A stretch of 64,000 nucleotides of DNA from Chitinophaga pinensis (GTDB taxonomy: Bacteria > Pseudomonadota > Gammaproteobacteria > Burkholderiales > Burkholderiaceae_C), in contig CALPRQ020000011.1 in assembly GCA_943326015.2 (NCBI GenBank), positions 22,852-86,851 of the forward strand, in the 5' to 3' direction. The position numbers and the translations under genes are program-made. This document shows, in pieces, positions 1-13,885 of this stretch. The stretch's first letter is position 1. The number at the start of each line of letters is the position of its first letter. The notes below the pieces were generated by a model. It searched no databases and had not been told where the DNA came from. It saw only the letters and a program-made list of their open reading frames with translations.

Positions 1-97
1 AGGTGTTGAACTGCTGTTCGGGGATCTCCTGCGCCAGCCGCTCGGTGCACACCTGCCACAGGTCGGACGCTTCGGGCAACAGGCTGGGTTGGCTCAT
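1..97 (-). CDS. dnaA: Chromosomal replication initiator DnaA, N-terminal fragment (truncated by window start)
   Basis: Reverse strand from ATG at 97 reads [32 protein letters not shown], a typical DnaA domain I start; divergent from rpmH as expected. Confidence 0.88.
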   Translation of the reverse strand, partial: MSQPSLLPEASDLWQVCTERLAQEIPEQQFNT

Positions 98-181
98 GGG
101 AAGGGGGGAGGGGTGTGGAAAAACACGGGAAAACTGCGGTGAGCGGGTCGCCGGGGTAGTGATTGTAGTGCCTTGGGTGAG

Positions 182-190
182 TTATCCACA
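182..190 (+). promoter_or_regulatory. Perfect DnaA box TTATCCACA in the dnaA-rpmH intergenic region
   Basis: Exact match to the consensus TTATCCACA; a one-mismatch box (TGTGGAAAA, rc TTTTCCACA) lies at 114-122. Confidence 0.75.
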
Positions 191-344
191 AGCTGGAATG
201 GACGTCATGCCGGACCCCGCGGGTCGCTGCCAAGAAACTGGGTTTGTCTTTCTGGCGGTTTTTGGTGATAATCATGGGTTTTTCGTATACCGTCAAATTT
301 CAACCCGGCGTGCTGACCACGGTGCGCCTGAACAGGAAACCATC

Positions 345-479
345 ATGAAACGCACCTACCAACCGTCCAAGATCAAGCGCGCCCGTACCCACGGCTTCCT
401 GGTTCGCATGGCTACCAAGGGTGGCCGCGCCGTCCTGAACGCTCGTCGCGCCAAGGGCCGCAAGCGCCTGGGCGTCTAA
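345..479 (+). CDS. rpmH: 50S ribosomal protein L34
   Basis: [44 protein letters not shown], 44 aa, canonical L34; the provided ORF extends too far upstream. Confidence 0.98.
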   Translation: MKRTYQPSKIKRARTHGFLVRMATKGGRAVLNARRAKGRKRLGV

Positions 480-499
480 GCCCCGCGTCCCGGCGCAAC

Positions 500-961
500 G
501 TGTCGGTCCTGCCGACCCCTGTGTCCACGCAACGCATTCGTCAGCGCGCTCAGTTCGACGCGGTGATGTCAGGCCAGCTCGTGGCCAAGACGGCGCACTT
601 CGCTCTGCACATGGCCAAAAGCCATGCAGCGGCCGGTGCGCCGGATCTGTTTCCGGGTGGCGGTGCCTGGCTGGGCGTGCTGCTGCCCAAGCGCTGGGCG
701 CGTCATGCCGTGACCCGCAATACCCTGCGCCGGCAGATCTATGCCGTGACGCGCGAACTCGCCACTGGCTTGCCGCAACTCCCCATGGTGGTGCGGCTGC
801 GCAGCGGCTTTTCGCGCAAGGATTTCCACAGCGCGACTTCGGACGCGCTCAAGCGCGAGGCGCGGGCCGAACTGCTGTCGCTGTTCGGCGACAAGCTGGC
901 CCGGCGCCAGCGCCCGCCGGCCGACGTCCAGCAGTCCGAGGCCGGCGATGGCTCTGCGTGA
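500..961 (+). CDS. rnpA: Ribonuclease P protein component
   Basis: Position between rpmH and yidD; GTG start; contains LGVLLPKRWARHAVTRNTLRRQIYAVTRE, resembling the RnpA RNR motif. Confidence 0.92.
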   Translation: MSVLPTPVSTQRIRQRAQFDAVMSGQLVAKTAHFALHMAKSHAAAGAPDLFPGGGAWLGVLLPKRWARHAVTRNTLRRQIYAVTRELATGLPQLPMVVRLRSGFSRKDFHSATSDALKREARAELLSLFGDKLARRQRPPADVQQSEAGDGSA

Positions 962-1238
962 CCTGCCCCGCCTGGGCCTGATCGGCCTGGTCAGGGCCTA
1001 CCGGCTGCTGCTGAGTCCCTGGGTCGGTTCGGGCTGCCGCTTCGAGCCGACCTGTTCGGCCTATTCCCTGCAGGCGCTCGAGCGTCATGGCGCGCTGCCA
1101 GGCTCCTGGTTGACGCTCAGGAGACTGGGCCGCTGCCATCCCTGGTGCGCTGGCGGCTGCGACCCCGTGCCCGAGCAGGCCCCGCGCCTGTTCTCCCGCC
1201 TCATTACCGACCCCACGGAAAAGACCCGTCATGAGTGA
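948..1238 (+). CDS. yidD: Membrane protein insertion efficiency factor YidD
   Basis: LIGLVRAYRLLLSPWVGSGCRFEPTCSAYSLQALERHG is the conserved YidD motif; overlaps rnpA. Confidence 0.95.
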   Translation: MALRDLPRLGLIGLVRAYRLLLSPWVGSGCRFEPTCSAYSLQALERHGALPGSWLTLRRLGRCHPWCAGGCDPVPEQAPRLFSRLITDPTEKTRHE

Positions 1239-2913
1239 CATCCGCCGATCCATACTCTGGGTGATATTCGCCTTCTCGCTGATCCTGCTCTGGGACGCGT
1301 GGCAGGTACACAACGGTCGCCCCAAGACCTTCTTCCCGGGACCCCAGGACAAGCCGGTCGCGACGGCACCCGCTGCGGGCGCCCAGCCCGCCGCCGCCCT
1401 GCCGGGTGCGCCAGTGGCTGACGCAAGCGCTGCCGCGGCACCCGCGATCCCGCGCCAGACCCATGTGGTCAGCACCGATGTCCTCAAGCTGAGCTTCGAC
1501 AGCGAGGGTGGTTCGCTGATCGGCGCCGACCTGCTCAAGCACCGCGCGGCCGGCCAGGACGCCGCCATCCGCCTGCTGACCCAGGACGACAAGCACAACT
1601 ACGTGGCGCAGACGGGGCTGCTCGGCAGTTCGCCGCTGCCCAACCACAAGGAGCCGATGCGTCTGATCGGCCAGGCGCAGGACCTGGCCGAGGGCCAGGA
1701 CAGCCTGAGCCTGCGCTTCGAGTCGGCCCCGGTCGGTGGCGTGGTGCTGGCCAAGACCTACACGCTCAAGCGCGGTGGCTATGACATCGCGGTCAGGCAT
1801 GAGGTGATCAACCAGGGCACCGCCCCGGTCTCGCCCTCGCTCTATCTGCAGCTGGTGCGCGACGGTTTGACCAAGGACAGCGACGTGCCCTTCGCGTCGA
1901 CCTTCACCGGCCCGGCGGTCTACAGCGATGCGGCCAAGTTCCAGAAGGTCAAGTTCGAGGACATCGACAAGGGCAAGGCCGACTTCAGCAAGAGCGCCAA
2001 CGACGGCTATGTCGCGATGGTGCAGCATTACTTCGCCACCGCCTGGCTGCTCGACGCCGGCATCGCGCGCGACAACTACGCCGAGAAGGTGCCGGGCGGC
2101 AACCTGTACCGTGCCGGCATGAAGGCTGCGCTGGGCGAGATCGCCCCCGGCCAGAGCAAGTCCTTCGAGGCTCGCCTGTTCGTCGGTCCGCAGGAAGAGA
2201 AGCTGCTGGAGCAGCTGGCCCCGGGCCTGGAGCTGGTCAAGGACTACGGCTGGACCACCATCGTCGCCAAGCCGCTCTACTGGCTGCTCGAGAAGATCCA
2301 CGGCCTGGTGAAGAACTGGGGCTGGTCGATCGTGCTGCTGGTGGTGGTGATCAAGGCCGCCTTCTACTGGCTCAACGCCAACGCCTACCGCAGCATGGCC
2401 AAGATGAAGGCGATCAACCCGCGCATCCAGGAGATGCGCGAGCGCCTGAAGGACAAGCCGCAGCAGATGCAGCAGGAGATGATGCGCATCTACCGCGAGG
2501 AGAAGGTCAATCCGCTGGGCGGCTGCCTGCCGATCCTGATCCAGATCCCGGTCTTCATCGCGCTTTACACCGTGCTGTCGGCCAGTGTCGAGCTGCGTCA
2601 CGCACCCTGGCTGGGCTGGATCACCGACCTGTCGTCCAAGGACCCGTTCTACCTGCTGCCGGTGGTGCTGACGCTGACCACTGTCATCCAGACCGCGCTC
2701 AACCCGCTGCCGCCGGACCCGATGCAGGCCAAGATGATGTGGATCATGCCGTTGGTGTTCTCGGTCATGTTCTTCAGCTTCCCGGCCGGCTTGGTGCTGT
2801 ACTGGATCACCAACAACACGCTGACCATCCTGCAGCAGGCGCACATCAACCACCGCATGGGCGTGCCGCTGAAGATCACGCTGCCGACCCAGCTGTTCAA
2901 GCAGGCGAAGTAA
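1231..2913 (+). CDS. yidC: Membrane protein insertase YidC
   Basis: 560 aa; [25 protein letters not shown]-terminus and C-terminal insertase core ([38 protein letters not shown]). Confidence 0.97.
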   Translation: MSDIRRSILWVIFAFSLILLWDAWQVHNGRPKTFFPGPQDKPVATAPAAGAQPAAALPGAPVADASAAAAPAIPRQTHVVSTDVLKLSFDSEGGSLIGADLLKHRAAGQDAAIRLLTQDDKHNYVAQTGLLGSSPLPNHKEPMRLIGQAQDLAEGQDSLSLRFESAPVGGVVLAKTYTLKRGGYDIAVRHEVINQGTAPVSPSLYLQLVRDGLTKDSDVPFASTFTGPAVYSDAAKFQKVKFEDIDKGKADFSKSANDGYVAMVQHYFATAWLLDAGIARDNYAEKVPGGNLYRAGMKAALGEIAPGQSKSFEARLFVGPQEEKLLEQLAPGLELVKDYGWTTIVAKPLYWLLEKIHGLVKNWGWSIVLLVVVIKAAFYWLNANAYRSMAKMKAINPRIQEMRERLKDKPQQMQQEMMRIYREEKVNPLGGCLPILIQIPVFIALYTVLSASVELRHAPWLGWITDLSSKDPFYLLPVVLTLTTVIQTALNPLPPDPMQAKMMWIMPLVFSVMFFSFPAGLVLYWITNNTLTILQQAHINHRMGVPLKITLPTQLFKQAK

Positions 2914-2925
2914 GCCGACTCCCCG

Positions 2926-2952
2926 AAGGGCCGCGCAAGCGGCCCTTTTTTT
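2926..2952 (+). terminator. Rho-independent terminator downstream of yidC
   Basis: AAGGGCCGC-GCAA-GCGGCCCTTTTTTT: perfect 9-bp stem, GCAA tetraloop, T-tract. Confidence 0.9.
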
Positions 2953-3037
2953 CATGAGGTGGCGCTGTCGCCGCTTCCGCTGCCGGTGCCTGCGCCGGTT
3001 TCGTTTCCAGTCCCCGTTCCTGTCCGAGGTTCCGAAC

Positions 3038-4492
3038 ATGCTGCCGCGCCATCAAGACCCTATCGTTGCCATCGCCACCGCACCGGGCCGCGGCGCGGTC
3101 GGCATCGTCCGCGTCTCGGGCCGCGGCATCGATTGCCTGGTGCAGGCGCTCTGCGGCAAGGCCTTGAGGCCGCGCGAGGCGACCTACGGTCCGCTGCGCG
3201 ACGCTGACGGGTCGGCCATCGACCATGGCCTGGCGCTGCATTTCCCGGCGCCGCATTCCTATACCGGCGAGGATGTGCTTGAACTGCAGGCGCATGGCGG
3301 GCCGGTGGTGCTGCAACTGCTGCTGGCGCGCTGCCTGGCCGCTGCGGCCGAGACCGATCCTGAAACCGGCAAGCTGCGCCTGCCGGGCCTGCGGTTGGCG
3401 CAACCGGGCGAGTTCACCGAGCGCGCCTTCCTCAACGACAAGATCGACCTGGCGCAGGCCGAGGCGATCGCCGACCTGATCGACGCCAGCACCGAGGCGG
3501 CGGCGCGCAGCGCGAGCCGATCGCTCGCGGGCGAGTTCTCGCGCGAGGTCAGCGAGCTGCGCGAGGCGCTGGTGCACCTGCGCATGCTGGTCGAGGCCAC
3601 GCTCGACTTCCCCGAGGAGGAGATCGACTTCCTGCAGAAGGCCGACGCCCAGGGTCAGCTCGACCGGTTGCAGCTGCGGCTGGGCCAGGTGATGCAGCGC
3701 ACGCGCCAGGGCGCGCTGCTGCGCGAGGGCATCAAGGTGGTGATCGCGGGTCAGCCCAATGCGGGCAAGAGTTCGCTGCTCAACGCGCTGGCCGGCGCCG
3801 AGCTGGCGATCGTGACGCCGATCGCCGGCACCACGCGCGACGTGGTGCAGCAGACGATCCAGATCGAGGGCGTGCCACTGCATGTGATCGATACCGCCGG
3901 CCTGCGCGAGGGCGAGGGTATCGACGAGGTCGAGCGCATCGGCATCGCGCGTGCCTGGGGCCAGATCGAGGCCGCCGACGCGGTGCTGCTGCTGCATGAT
4001 CTGACCCGCGTGGGACAGGCCGACTACGACGCCGCCGAGCGCGAGATCGCTGCCACGCTCGAATCCCGGCTGCCGGCGCGGGTGCCGGTGATCGAGGTCT
4101 GGAACAAGGCCGACGCCGGCCTGGTGCCCGATCAGACGGCATCAGCCGGACTGGCACCGGCTGGCGACCATGCGCCGCACGAGCAGCTGCGCCTGTCGGC
4201 GAAGACCGGCGCCGGGCTCGACGCGCTCAGAAAACGACTGCTCGAACTGGCCGGCTGGCAGGGCGGCGGCGAAGGGCTCTACATCGCGCGCGAGCGCCAT
4301 GTGCAGGCGCTGCGCCAGGTCGGTGAACATCTGGAAGTCGCGGCGCTGCATATCGCGCAGCAGGCGCAGGCGCTGGATCTGCTGGCCGAGGAGCTGCGGC
4401 TGGCGCAGAACGCGCTCAACGAGATCACCGGCGCCTTCAGCTCGGACGACCTGCTCGGGGTGATTTTCTCGTCGTTCTGCATCGGCAAGTGA
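3038..4492 (+). CDS. mnmE: tRNA uridine-5-carboxymethylaminomethyl GTPase MnmE (TrmE)
   Basis: [30 protein letters not shown] start, [17 protein letters not shown]-loop, C-terminal FCIGK. Confidence 0.97.
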   Translation: MLPRHQDPIVAIATAPGRGAVGIVRVSGRGIDCLVQALCGKALRPREATYGPLRDADGSAIDHGLALHFPAPHSYTGEDVLELQAHGGPVVLQLLLARCLAAAAETDPETGKLRLPGLRLAQPGEFTERAFLNDKIDLAQAEAIADLIDASTEAAARSASRSLAGEFSREVSELREALVHLRMLVEATLDFPEEEIDFLQKADAQGQLDRLQLRLGQVMQRTRQGALLREGIKVVIAGQPNAGKSSLLNALAGAELAIVTPIAGTTRDVVQQTIQIEGVPLHVIDTAGLREGEGIDEVERIGIARAWGQIEAADAVLLLHDLTRVGQADYDAAEREIAATLESRLPARVPVIEVWNKADAGLVPDQTASAGLAPAGDHAPHEQLRLSAKTGAGLDALRKRLLELAGWQGGGEGLYIARERHVQALRQVGEHLEVAALHIAQQAQALDLLAEELRLAQNALNEITGAFSSDDLLGVIFSSFCIGK

Positions 4493-4526
4493 GCGCGGCG
4501 GGTCTGGGGGCTCGCAGTGCCACGAT

Positions 4527-4987
4527 TCAGCCTTCGTCGAACTCGTCCGCGCCCTCGATCGCCTTCCTGACCGTTTCGCCCGAGAAGCCGCGTGCGGCCA
4601 GGAAGCGCATCTGCCGGGCGCGCTCGGCGGCGTCGGCCGGCGGCTGGCCGAACTTCCGGCGCCAGACCTCGCGCGCGCGCTCGACTTCGGTGCCGCGCAG
4701 CGATTCGACCGCCTCGCGCACCACCGCCGCGTCCAGGCCCTTGGCCTGCAGCTCGGCCTTGACCCGGCTGGCGCCGAGCTTGCCCGCCCGGCGGTGCAGC
4801 ACGCTGTCGGCCACGCGCTCATCGCTGATGAAGCCGCGCGCGGCCAGCGCGTCGAGCGCCTCGGCCAGCTCGCCCTCGCGCGTCTCGTGTTCGCGCAGCT
4901 TGCGTTCGAGTTCAAGCCGCGAATGCTCCCGCATCGACAGCAGCCGCAGCGCCCGGCCTTTCAGCGAGGGCTCGGGCCGCCAGTTGC

Positions 4988-4991
<4 letters not shown>
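4527..4991 (-). CDS. recX: Regulatory protein RecX
   Basis: 154 aa from [32 protein letters not shown]; start overlaps the recA stop (ATGA). Confidence 0.92.
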
Positions 4992-6076
<1,085 letters not shown>

Positions 6077-6216
6077 GATGGCCTCCTTGAAAAACAATGG
6101 GTTGCAGCATGTCCGGCCTGCTGTATCGTGATCAGGACGGGTGCTTGGGATGCAGTGTAGCGGTGAATGAAAAACAATAATCCATTTTTTTCGTCAGTTT
6201 GCCTTACCATTTGCGG

Positions 6217-6753
6217 ATGGATGGAATACCGGTTTTCGATGCCCGCGACGAGGCCTGGCGCCTGACGCACATGGGGCGGCTGCTCGGCCATGCGCTGCGC
6301 CGTTTCGATGAACGCGTGCTCGAACTGATGGCGCATGCCGCCGAAGCACCACTGGCGCTGTCCAACCTGGCGGCGCGCGGTCAGGTCGGTGCCGCGCATG
6401 TGCATATCACGCGCCACCTGCCGCTGGCCGGCGCACGCCTGACCACGCTCGCGCGCAGCGCGGGCATGAGCAAGCAGGCGATGGCCGACCTGGTCGACCA
6501 GTGCGAGGCCTGGGGCCTGGTGCGGCGCGAGCCCGACCCGCTCGACGCGCGTGCGCGCCGCGTCTGCTTCACGCCGGCCGGGCTCGAATGGTTGCGAGCC
6601 TTCCGCCAGGCGGTGCGGCAGGCCGAGGCCGAGTTCCGCGACCAGGTCGGCGCCGACGTGGCGACCGTGATCGCGCTCGGACTCGAGGCCTATGCGGGCG
6701 GCTACGACGCCGGCCGCCGCGCGCAGTCCGGTCGGCCAAGGGCGGGGGCCTAA
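6217..6753 (+). CDS. MarR-family transcriptional regulator
   Basis: Winged-helix pattern (LTTLARSAGMSKQAMADLVDQCEAWGLVRREPDPLDARARRVCFTPAGLEWL); start set at ATG 6217 rather than the TTG at 6199. Confidence 0.8.
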   Translation: MDGIPVFDARDEAWRLTHMGRLLGHALRRFDERVLELMAHAAEAPLALSNLAARGQVGAAHVHITRHLPLAGARLTTLARSAGMSKQAMADLVDQCEAWGLVRREPDPLDARARRVCFTPAGLEWLRAFRQAVRQAEAEFRDQVGADVATVIALGLEAYAGGYDAGRRAQSGRPRAGA

Positions 6754-6849
6754 AATATGTCTAAATACTTACACGCGGCATCGCTGCTGGTGCTGTCGTC
6801 CTGACGCGGCAGCCGGGCGTGCCGTCGGAACGCCACAAGAGGAGATTCC

Positions 6850-7524
6850 ATGCGCATCCTGATTGCAGAAGACGACCAGGTCCTGGCCGACGGTCTGTTG
6901 CGCATCCTGCGTGCGGCCGGCGCTGCGGTCGACCATGTCGCCAGCGGCAGCGAGGCCGACGCGGCGCTGATGACCAACCACGAGTTCGACCTGCTGATCC
7001 TAGACCTGGGATTGCCGAAGATGCACGGGCTCGAGGTGCTCAAGCGCCTGCGTTCGCGCGGCTCCACGCTGCCGGTGCTGATCCTGACGGCGGCCGACAG
7101 CGTCGAGGACCGCGTCAAGGGCCTGGACTACGGCGCCGACGACTACATGGCCAAGCCCTTCGCGCTGCAGGAGCTGGAAGCGCGCGTGCGCGCGCTGACG
7201 CGCCGCGGCCTGGGCGGCGCCACCAGCCAGATCAAGCATGGCCCCCTGGTCTATGACCAGGCCGGCCGGGTCGCGAGCATAGACGGCAAGATGATCGACC
7301 TGTCGGCGCGCGAGCTTGGCCTGCTCGAGGTGCTGCTGCAGCGTGCCGGCCGCCTGGTCAGCAAGGACCAGCTGGTCGAGCGCCTGTGCGAATGGGGCGA
7401 GGAGGTCAGCAACAACGCGATCGAGGTCTATATCCACCGCCTGCGCAAGAAGATCGAGAAAGGACCGATCCGCATCGCGACCGTGCGCGGCCTGGGTTAC
7501 TGCCTTGAAAAAATCCCCGGCTGA
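6850..7524 (+). CDS. OmpR-family response regulator (TctD/QseB-like)
   Basis: MRILIAEDDQVLADGLLRILRAAG receiver with LLILDLGLP and KPFALQELEARV; C-terminal Trans_reg_C-like domain. Confidence 0.93.
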   Translation: MRILIAEDDQVLADGLLRILRAAGAAVDHVASGSEADAALMTNHEFDLLILDLGLPKMHGLEVLKRLRSRGSTLPVLILTAADSVEDRVKGLDYGADDYMAKPFALQELEARVRALTRRGLGGATSQIKHGPLVYDQAGRVASIDGKMIDLSARELGLLEVLLQRAGRLVSKDQLVERLCEWGEEVSNNAIEVYIHRLRKKIEKGPIRIATVRGLGYCLEKIPG

Positions 7525-9007
7525 CTCCCACCGGCCGGCCCGCCAGCGCGGCACGACCGCGTTCGGCCTGTTCCAGCGCGAGCAGCGCAGCCTGTTCGGC
7601 GAGATCCTGGATTGGATGCTGACGCCCTTGCTGCTGCTGTGGCCGCTGTCGCTGGCGCTGACCTGGTTCGTGGCCCAGGGCATCGCCAACAAGCCCTTCG
7701 ACCGGGCGCTCGAATTCAACCTGCAGGCGCTGACGCAGTTCGTCGTGCTGCGCGGCGCGCAGCCGCAGTTCAACCTCACCCCGCAGGCGCGCGATCTGCT
7801 GCGCGCCGACGACACCGATCAGGTCTTCTACGTGGTGCGCAAGGCCGACGGCCAGTTCATCAGCGGCGACCCCGAGTTCCCGGCTCCGCCCAACTATGTC
7901 CTGGCCGACGCCGGGCCGGTGCGCCTGCGCGACGATCTGATCCGCGGCGAGGACGTGCGCGTGGCCTATACCTGGATCGCGCGCGGCGAGCGCGACGAGC
8001 AGCTGGTGCTGCTGCAGGTCGCCGAGACGCTGGGCAAGCGCTCGCGGCTGGCGACCGAGATCATCAAGGGCGTGATGGTGCCGCAGTTCGTCACGCTGCC
8101 GCTGGCCGTGCTGCTGGTCTGGATGGCGCTGGTGCGCGGCATCCGGCCACTCAACGAGCTCGAACAGCGCATCCGTGCCCGCCAGCCCGACGACCTCAGT
8201 CCGCTGGAGCAGGAATCGATCCCGCAGGAGGTCACGCCGCTGGTCGGGTCGATCAATGACCTGCTGGAACGGCTCAAGGTTTCGCTGACGACGCAACGGC
8301 GCTTCCTGGCCGATGCGGCGCACCAGCTCAAGACGCCGCTGGCGGGCTTGCGCATGCAGGCCGACCTGGCGTTGCGGGCGCAGGACCCCGAAGAGACCCG
8401 GCGCTGCCTGCAGCAGATCACGCGCTCCAGCGTGCGCGCCACCCACACCGTCAGCCAGCTGCTGTCACTGGCGCGCGCCGAAACCACCGGGCGCGCCCTG
8501 CCGAGCGAGCCGGTGGACCTCGGCGACCTGGCGACCGAGGTGATCGCCGACTCCTTCCCGCTGGCGCAGGACAAGCGGATCGACCTCGGCTACGAGGGGC
8601 CGGACCGCATGCCCGAGTCCTGCCTGCTGCAGGGCAACCCGACGCTGCTGCAGGAGCTGGTGCGCAACCTGGTCGACAACGCCATCCATTACACGCCGGC
8701 CGGCGGCATCGTGACGGTGCGCCTGACGCTGGATGGTGACAGCGGGGCCCAGCAGCTGGAGGTCGAGGACAACGGTCCCGGCATCCCGGAGTCCGAGCGC
8801 GAGCTGGTGCTGCAGCCCTTCTACCGCGTGCTGGGCAGCAACGTCGATGGTTCGGGCCTGGGCCTGGCCATCGTCAGCGAGGTCGCGCAGCAGTACCGCG
8901 CCAAGGTCGAGCTGGGCGATGCGCACCCGGAGCAGGGCGCGCGCCGCGGCCTCAAGGTCACGGTGCGCTTTCCGCCACGGCTGGCGTCGGCCGCCGAATA
9001 CCGCTAG
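7505..9007 (+). CDS. Sensor histidine kinase (TctE-like)
   Basis: Overlaps the response regulator (probable TTG start at 7505); FLADAAHQLKTPLAGLRMQADLAL H-box, NLVDNAIHYTP N-box, DNGPGIP/GSGLGLAIV G-boxes. Confidence 0.92.
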   Translation: MKKSPADSHRPARQRGTTAFGLFQREQRSLFGEILDWMLTPLLLLWPLSLALTWFVAQGIANKPFDRALEFNLQALTQFVVLRGAQPQFNLTPQARDLLRADDTDQVFYVVRKADGQFISGDPEFPAPPNYVLADAGPVRLRDDLIRGEDVRVAYTWIARGERDEQLVLLQVAETLGKRSRLATEIIKGVMVPQFVTLPLAVLLVWMALVRGIRPLNELEQRIRARQPDDLSPLEQESIPQEVTPLVGSINDLLERLKVSLTTQRRFLADAAHQLKTPLAGLRMQADLALRAQDPEETRRCLQQITRSSVRATHTVSQLLSLARAETTGRALPSEPVDLGDLATEVIADSFPLAQDKRIDLGYEGPDRMPESCLLQGNPTLLQELVRNLVDNAIHYTPAGGIVTVRLTLDGDSGAQQLEVEDNGPGIPESERELVLQPFYRVLGSNVDGSGLGLAIVSEVAQQYRAKVELGDAHPEQGARRGLKVTVRFPPRLASAAEYR

Positions 9008-9028
9008 CGGCCAGACGCCTTCAGCCGT

Positions 9029-11749
<2,721 letters not shown>

Positions 11750-11842
11750 CTCTAGAATAGCTCCCGTGCGCGCGCATGACGCGCGCCTGTATGTGTGCGC
11801 ACACGCGCACCTGCATGAATTCACCTTACCAAATTTTGGCGC

Positions 11843-12385
11843 ATGGCCGACGCTCCTGAACTTTCTTCCTCCGCAGGTGCCGCCAGGCCGCGCCGCCGGC
11901 TGCAGGTGCGCCGCTCGGGCGTGCATGGCAAGGGCGTGTTCGCCGTCGTCGATCTGGCGGCGGGCGAGGTCCTGATCGAATATACCGGCGAGGTCATCAG
12001 CTGGGACGAGGCGCTGCGCCGTCACCCGCATGACCCGGCCCAGCCCAACCACACCTTCTACTTCCATATCGACGACGGTCATGTGATCGACGGCGGCCAG
12101 GGCGGCAATTCCTCGCGCTGGATCAACCACAGCTGCGAGCCCAACTGCGAGGCCGAGGAGGACCAGCGCAAGCGGGTCTTCATCCATGCGCTGCGCGACA
12201 TCGCGGCCGGCGAGGAGCTGTTCTTCGACTACGGCCTGGTGGTCGACGAGCGCTACACGGCCAAGCTCAAGGCCGAGTACGCTTGCCATTGCGGCAGCGC
12301 ACAGTGTCGCGGCACCATGCTGGCGCCCAAGCGGCCGCGCGCGGCGCCGGCCTTGCGTCAGACCAAACCGAAAGCCAGCGTCTGA
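11843..12385 (+). CDS. SET domain-containing protein-lysine methyltransferase-like
   Basis: GKGVFAVVDLAAGEVLIEYTGEVI ... SSRWINHSCEPNCEAE ... GEELFFDYGL ... CHCGSAQCRG: SET core plus post-SET cysteines. Confidence 0.92.
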   Translation: MADAPELSSSAGAARPRRRLQVRRSGVHGKGVFAVVDLAAGEVLIEYTGEVISWDEALRRHPHDPAQPNHTFYFHIDDGHVIDGGQGGNSSRWINHSCEPNCEAEEDQRKRVFIHALRDIAAGEELFFDYGLVVDERYTAKLKAEYACHCGSAQCRGTMLAPKRPRAAPALRQTKPKASV

Positions 12386-13215
12386 TGAGCCTTGATTCCG
12401 TTGACCTGGGCGGCGCCGCGCTGCGCGCGCTCACCCGTCAGGCCGAGGGTCTGTGGCAGGCGGTCCAGCCGAGCTGGCCCGACTTCTCGGTCGAGGTGCT
12501 GCCGAGCATCGACTCGACCAACACCGAGCTGATGCGGCGCGCGCGCGCCGGTGATCGTTCGCCCACGCTGCTGGTCGCGCTGGAGCAGAGCGCCGGGCGT
12601 GGCCGGCGCGGCAAGCAGTGGCACAGCCGGCCTGGCGGCTCGCTGACCTTCTCGCTCGGGCTGCCCTACCAACCGGCGGACTGGTCCGGCCTGTCGCTGG
12701 CGGTCGGCGTCAGCCTGGCCGAAAGCCTGCACCCCGAGCTCAGGCTCAAGTGGCCCAACGACCTCTGGTGGCGTGGCCGCAAGCTGGGCGGCATCCTGAT
12801 CGAGGCCGCGATCTCGGGCCAGCAGCGCTACGCGGTGATCGGTGTCGGCCTGAACGTCGAGTTGCCCGAGCTGCGACCGGACTCCGGCCTGGTCGATGAG
12901 GCCGCCGCCCTGGCCCTGCCGCCGGTGCCGCCCGCCGCGCTGCAGGAACTGGACCCCGGCCGCGACGCCGGCCACTGGCTGGCCGCGGTGGTGCCGGCGC
13001 TGGTGCAGAACCTGCAGGCCTTCGAGCGCGCGGGCTTTGCTGCCTTCGCCGCCCGTTTTGCCGCCCGCGATGCCCTGGCCGGCCTGGAGCTGCGCCTGTC
13101 CGACGGCCAGCAGGGGCAGGCTGCGGGCGTCGGGCCGGACGGTGCGCTGCGGCTGCGCACCGCCGCCGGCCTGGTCGACATCACGAGCGCCGAAGTCAGC
13201 GTGCGCCCGCGCTGA
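12385..13215 (+). CDS. birA: Biotin--[acetyl-CoA-carboxylase] ligase
   Basis: IDSTNTELMRRARAG, SAGRGRRGKQWHS, LKWPNDLWWRGRKLGGILIEA motifs of BirA. Confidence 0.94.
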   Translation: MSLDSVDLGGAALRALTRQAEGLWQAVQPSWPDFSVEVLPSIDSTNTELMRRARAGDRSPTLLVALEQSAGRGRRGKQWHSRPGGSLTFSLGLPYQPADWSGLSLAVGVSLAESLHPELRLKWPNDLWWRGRKLGGILIEAAISGQQRYAVIGVGLNVELPELRPDSGLVDEAAALALPPVPPAALQELDPGRDAGHWLAAVVPALVQNLQAFERAGFAAFAARFAARDALAGLELRLSDGQQGQAAGVGPDGALRLRTAAGLVDITSAEVSVRPR

Positions 13216-13299
13216 CGGCGCCTGCCCGGGCGCTCGGTGCTGCCGGTGCCAAGCCGGCACAATCACGGTTTTCTTTTCCATCCCGCCTCGAAAGTCCCC

Positions 13300-13776
13300 A
13301 TGCAAATCACCAAAGACACCGTCGTCACGATCAGCTACCAGGTCACCGACGCCCAGGGCAAGCTGCTCGAAACCAGCCCCGAGCCGATGGCCTACCTGCA
13401 CGGCGGCTACGGCAACACCTTCGAGAAGATCGAGGCCGCGCTGGAAGGCCAGCAGGCCGGTTTCGCGACCACCGTGGTGCTGGAACCCTCCGATGCTTTC
13501 GGCGAGCGCGACGAGAGCCTGGTGCAGACCATCTCCAAGGCCGATTTCCCGCCCGGCGTCAAGGTCGGCGGCACCCTGCGCGGCGTGGCCGATGACGGTG
13601 GCGAGCGCATCTTCACCGTGGTCAAGATCAAGGGCCAGCAGGTGATCCTGGACGGCAACCACCCGCACGCCGGCAAGACGCTGCGCTTCAGCCTCAAGGT
13701 CGAGGCGGTGCAGGCCGCGTCGGCCGAGGAAGTCGCGCACGGCCACGCGCATGGCGCGCACGGCCACCAGCACTGA
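13300..13776 (+). CDS. slyD: FKBP-type peptidyl-prolyl isomerase SlyD-like with His-rich tail
   Basis: MQITKDTVVTISYQVTDAQGKLLETSPEPMAYLHGGYGN; C-terminal HGHAHGAHGHQH. Confidence 0.9.
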   Translation: MQITKDTVVTISYQVTDAQGKLLETSPEPMAYLHGGYGNTFEKIEAALEGQQAGFATTVVLEPSDAFGERDESLVQTISKADFPPGVKVGGTLRGVADDGGERIFTVVKIKGQQVILDGNHPHAGKTLRFSLKVEAVQAASAEEVAHGHAHGAHGHQH

Positions 13777-13857
13777 GTCGGGTGGCTGGGGTATTCCTTG
13801 CATGATTTCAAATCGGAAGTCAAGTCTGGAATGCCCTGGGAAATTGCTGGATTTTTC

Positions 13858-13885
13858 TTGACCGATTTGGCGGTTTCACTAAAAT
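13858..13885 (+). promoter_or_regulatory. Candidate sigma-70 promoter upstream of chemoreceptor gene
   Basis: TTGACC (13858-13863), 16-nt spacer, TAAAAT (13880-13885) in an AT-rich stretch. Confidence 0.45.

Noticed and set aside
6121-6135. LexA-like box CTGTATCGTGATCAG upstream of recA
   Set aside because: The CTG-CAG spacing is 9 nt rather than the usual 10 and the internal bases are not a convincing dyad; needs motif scoring.
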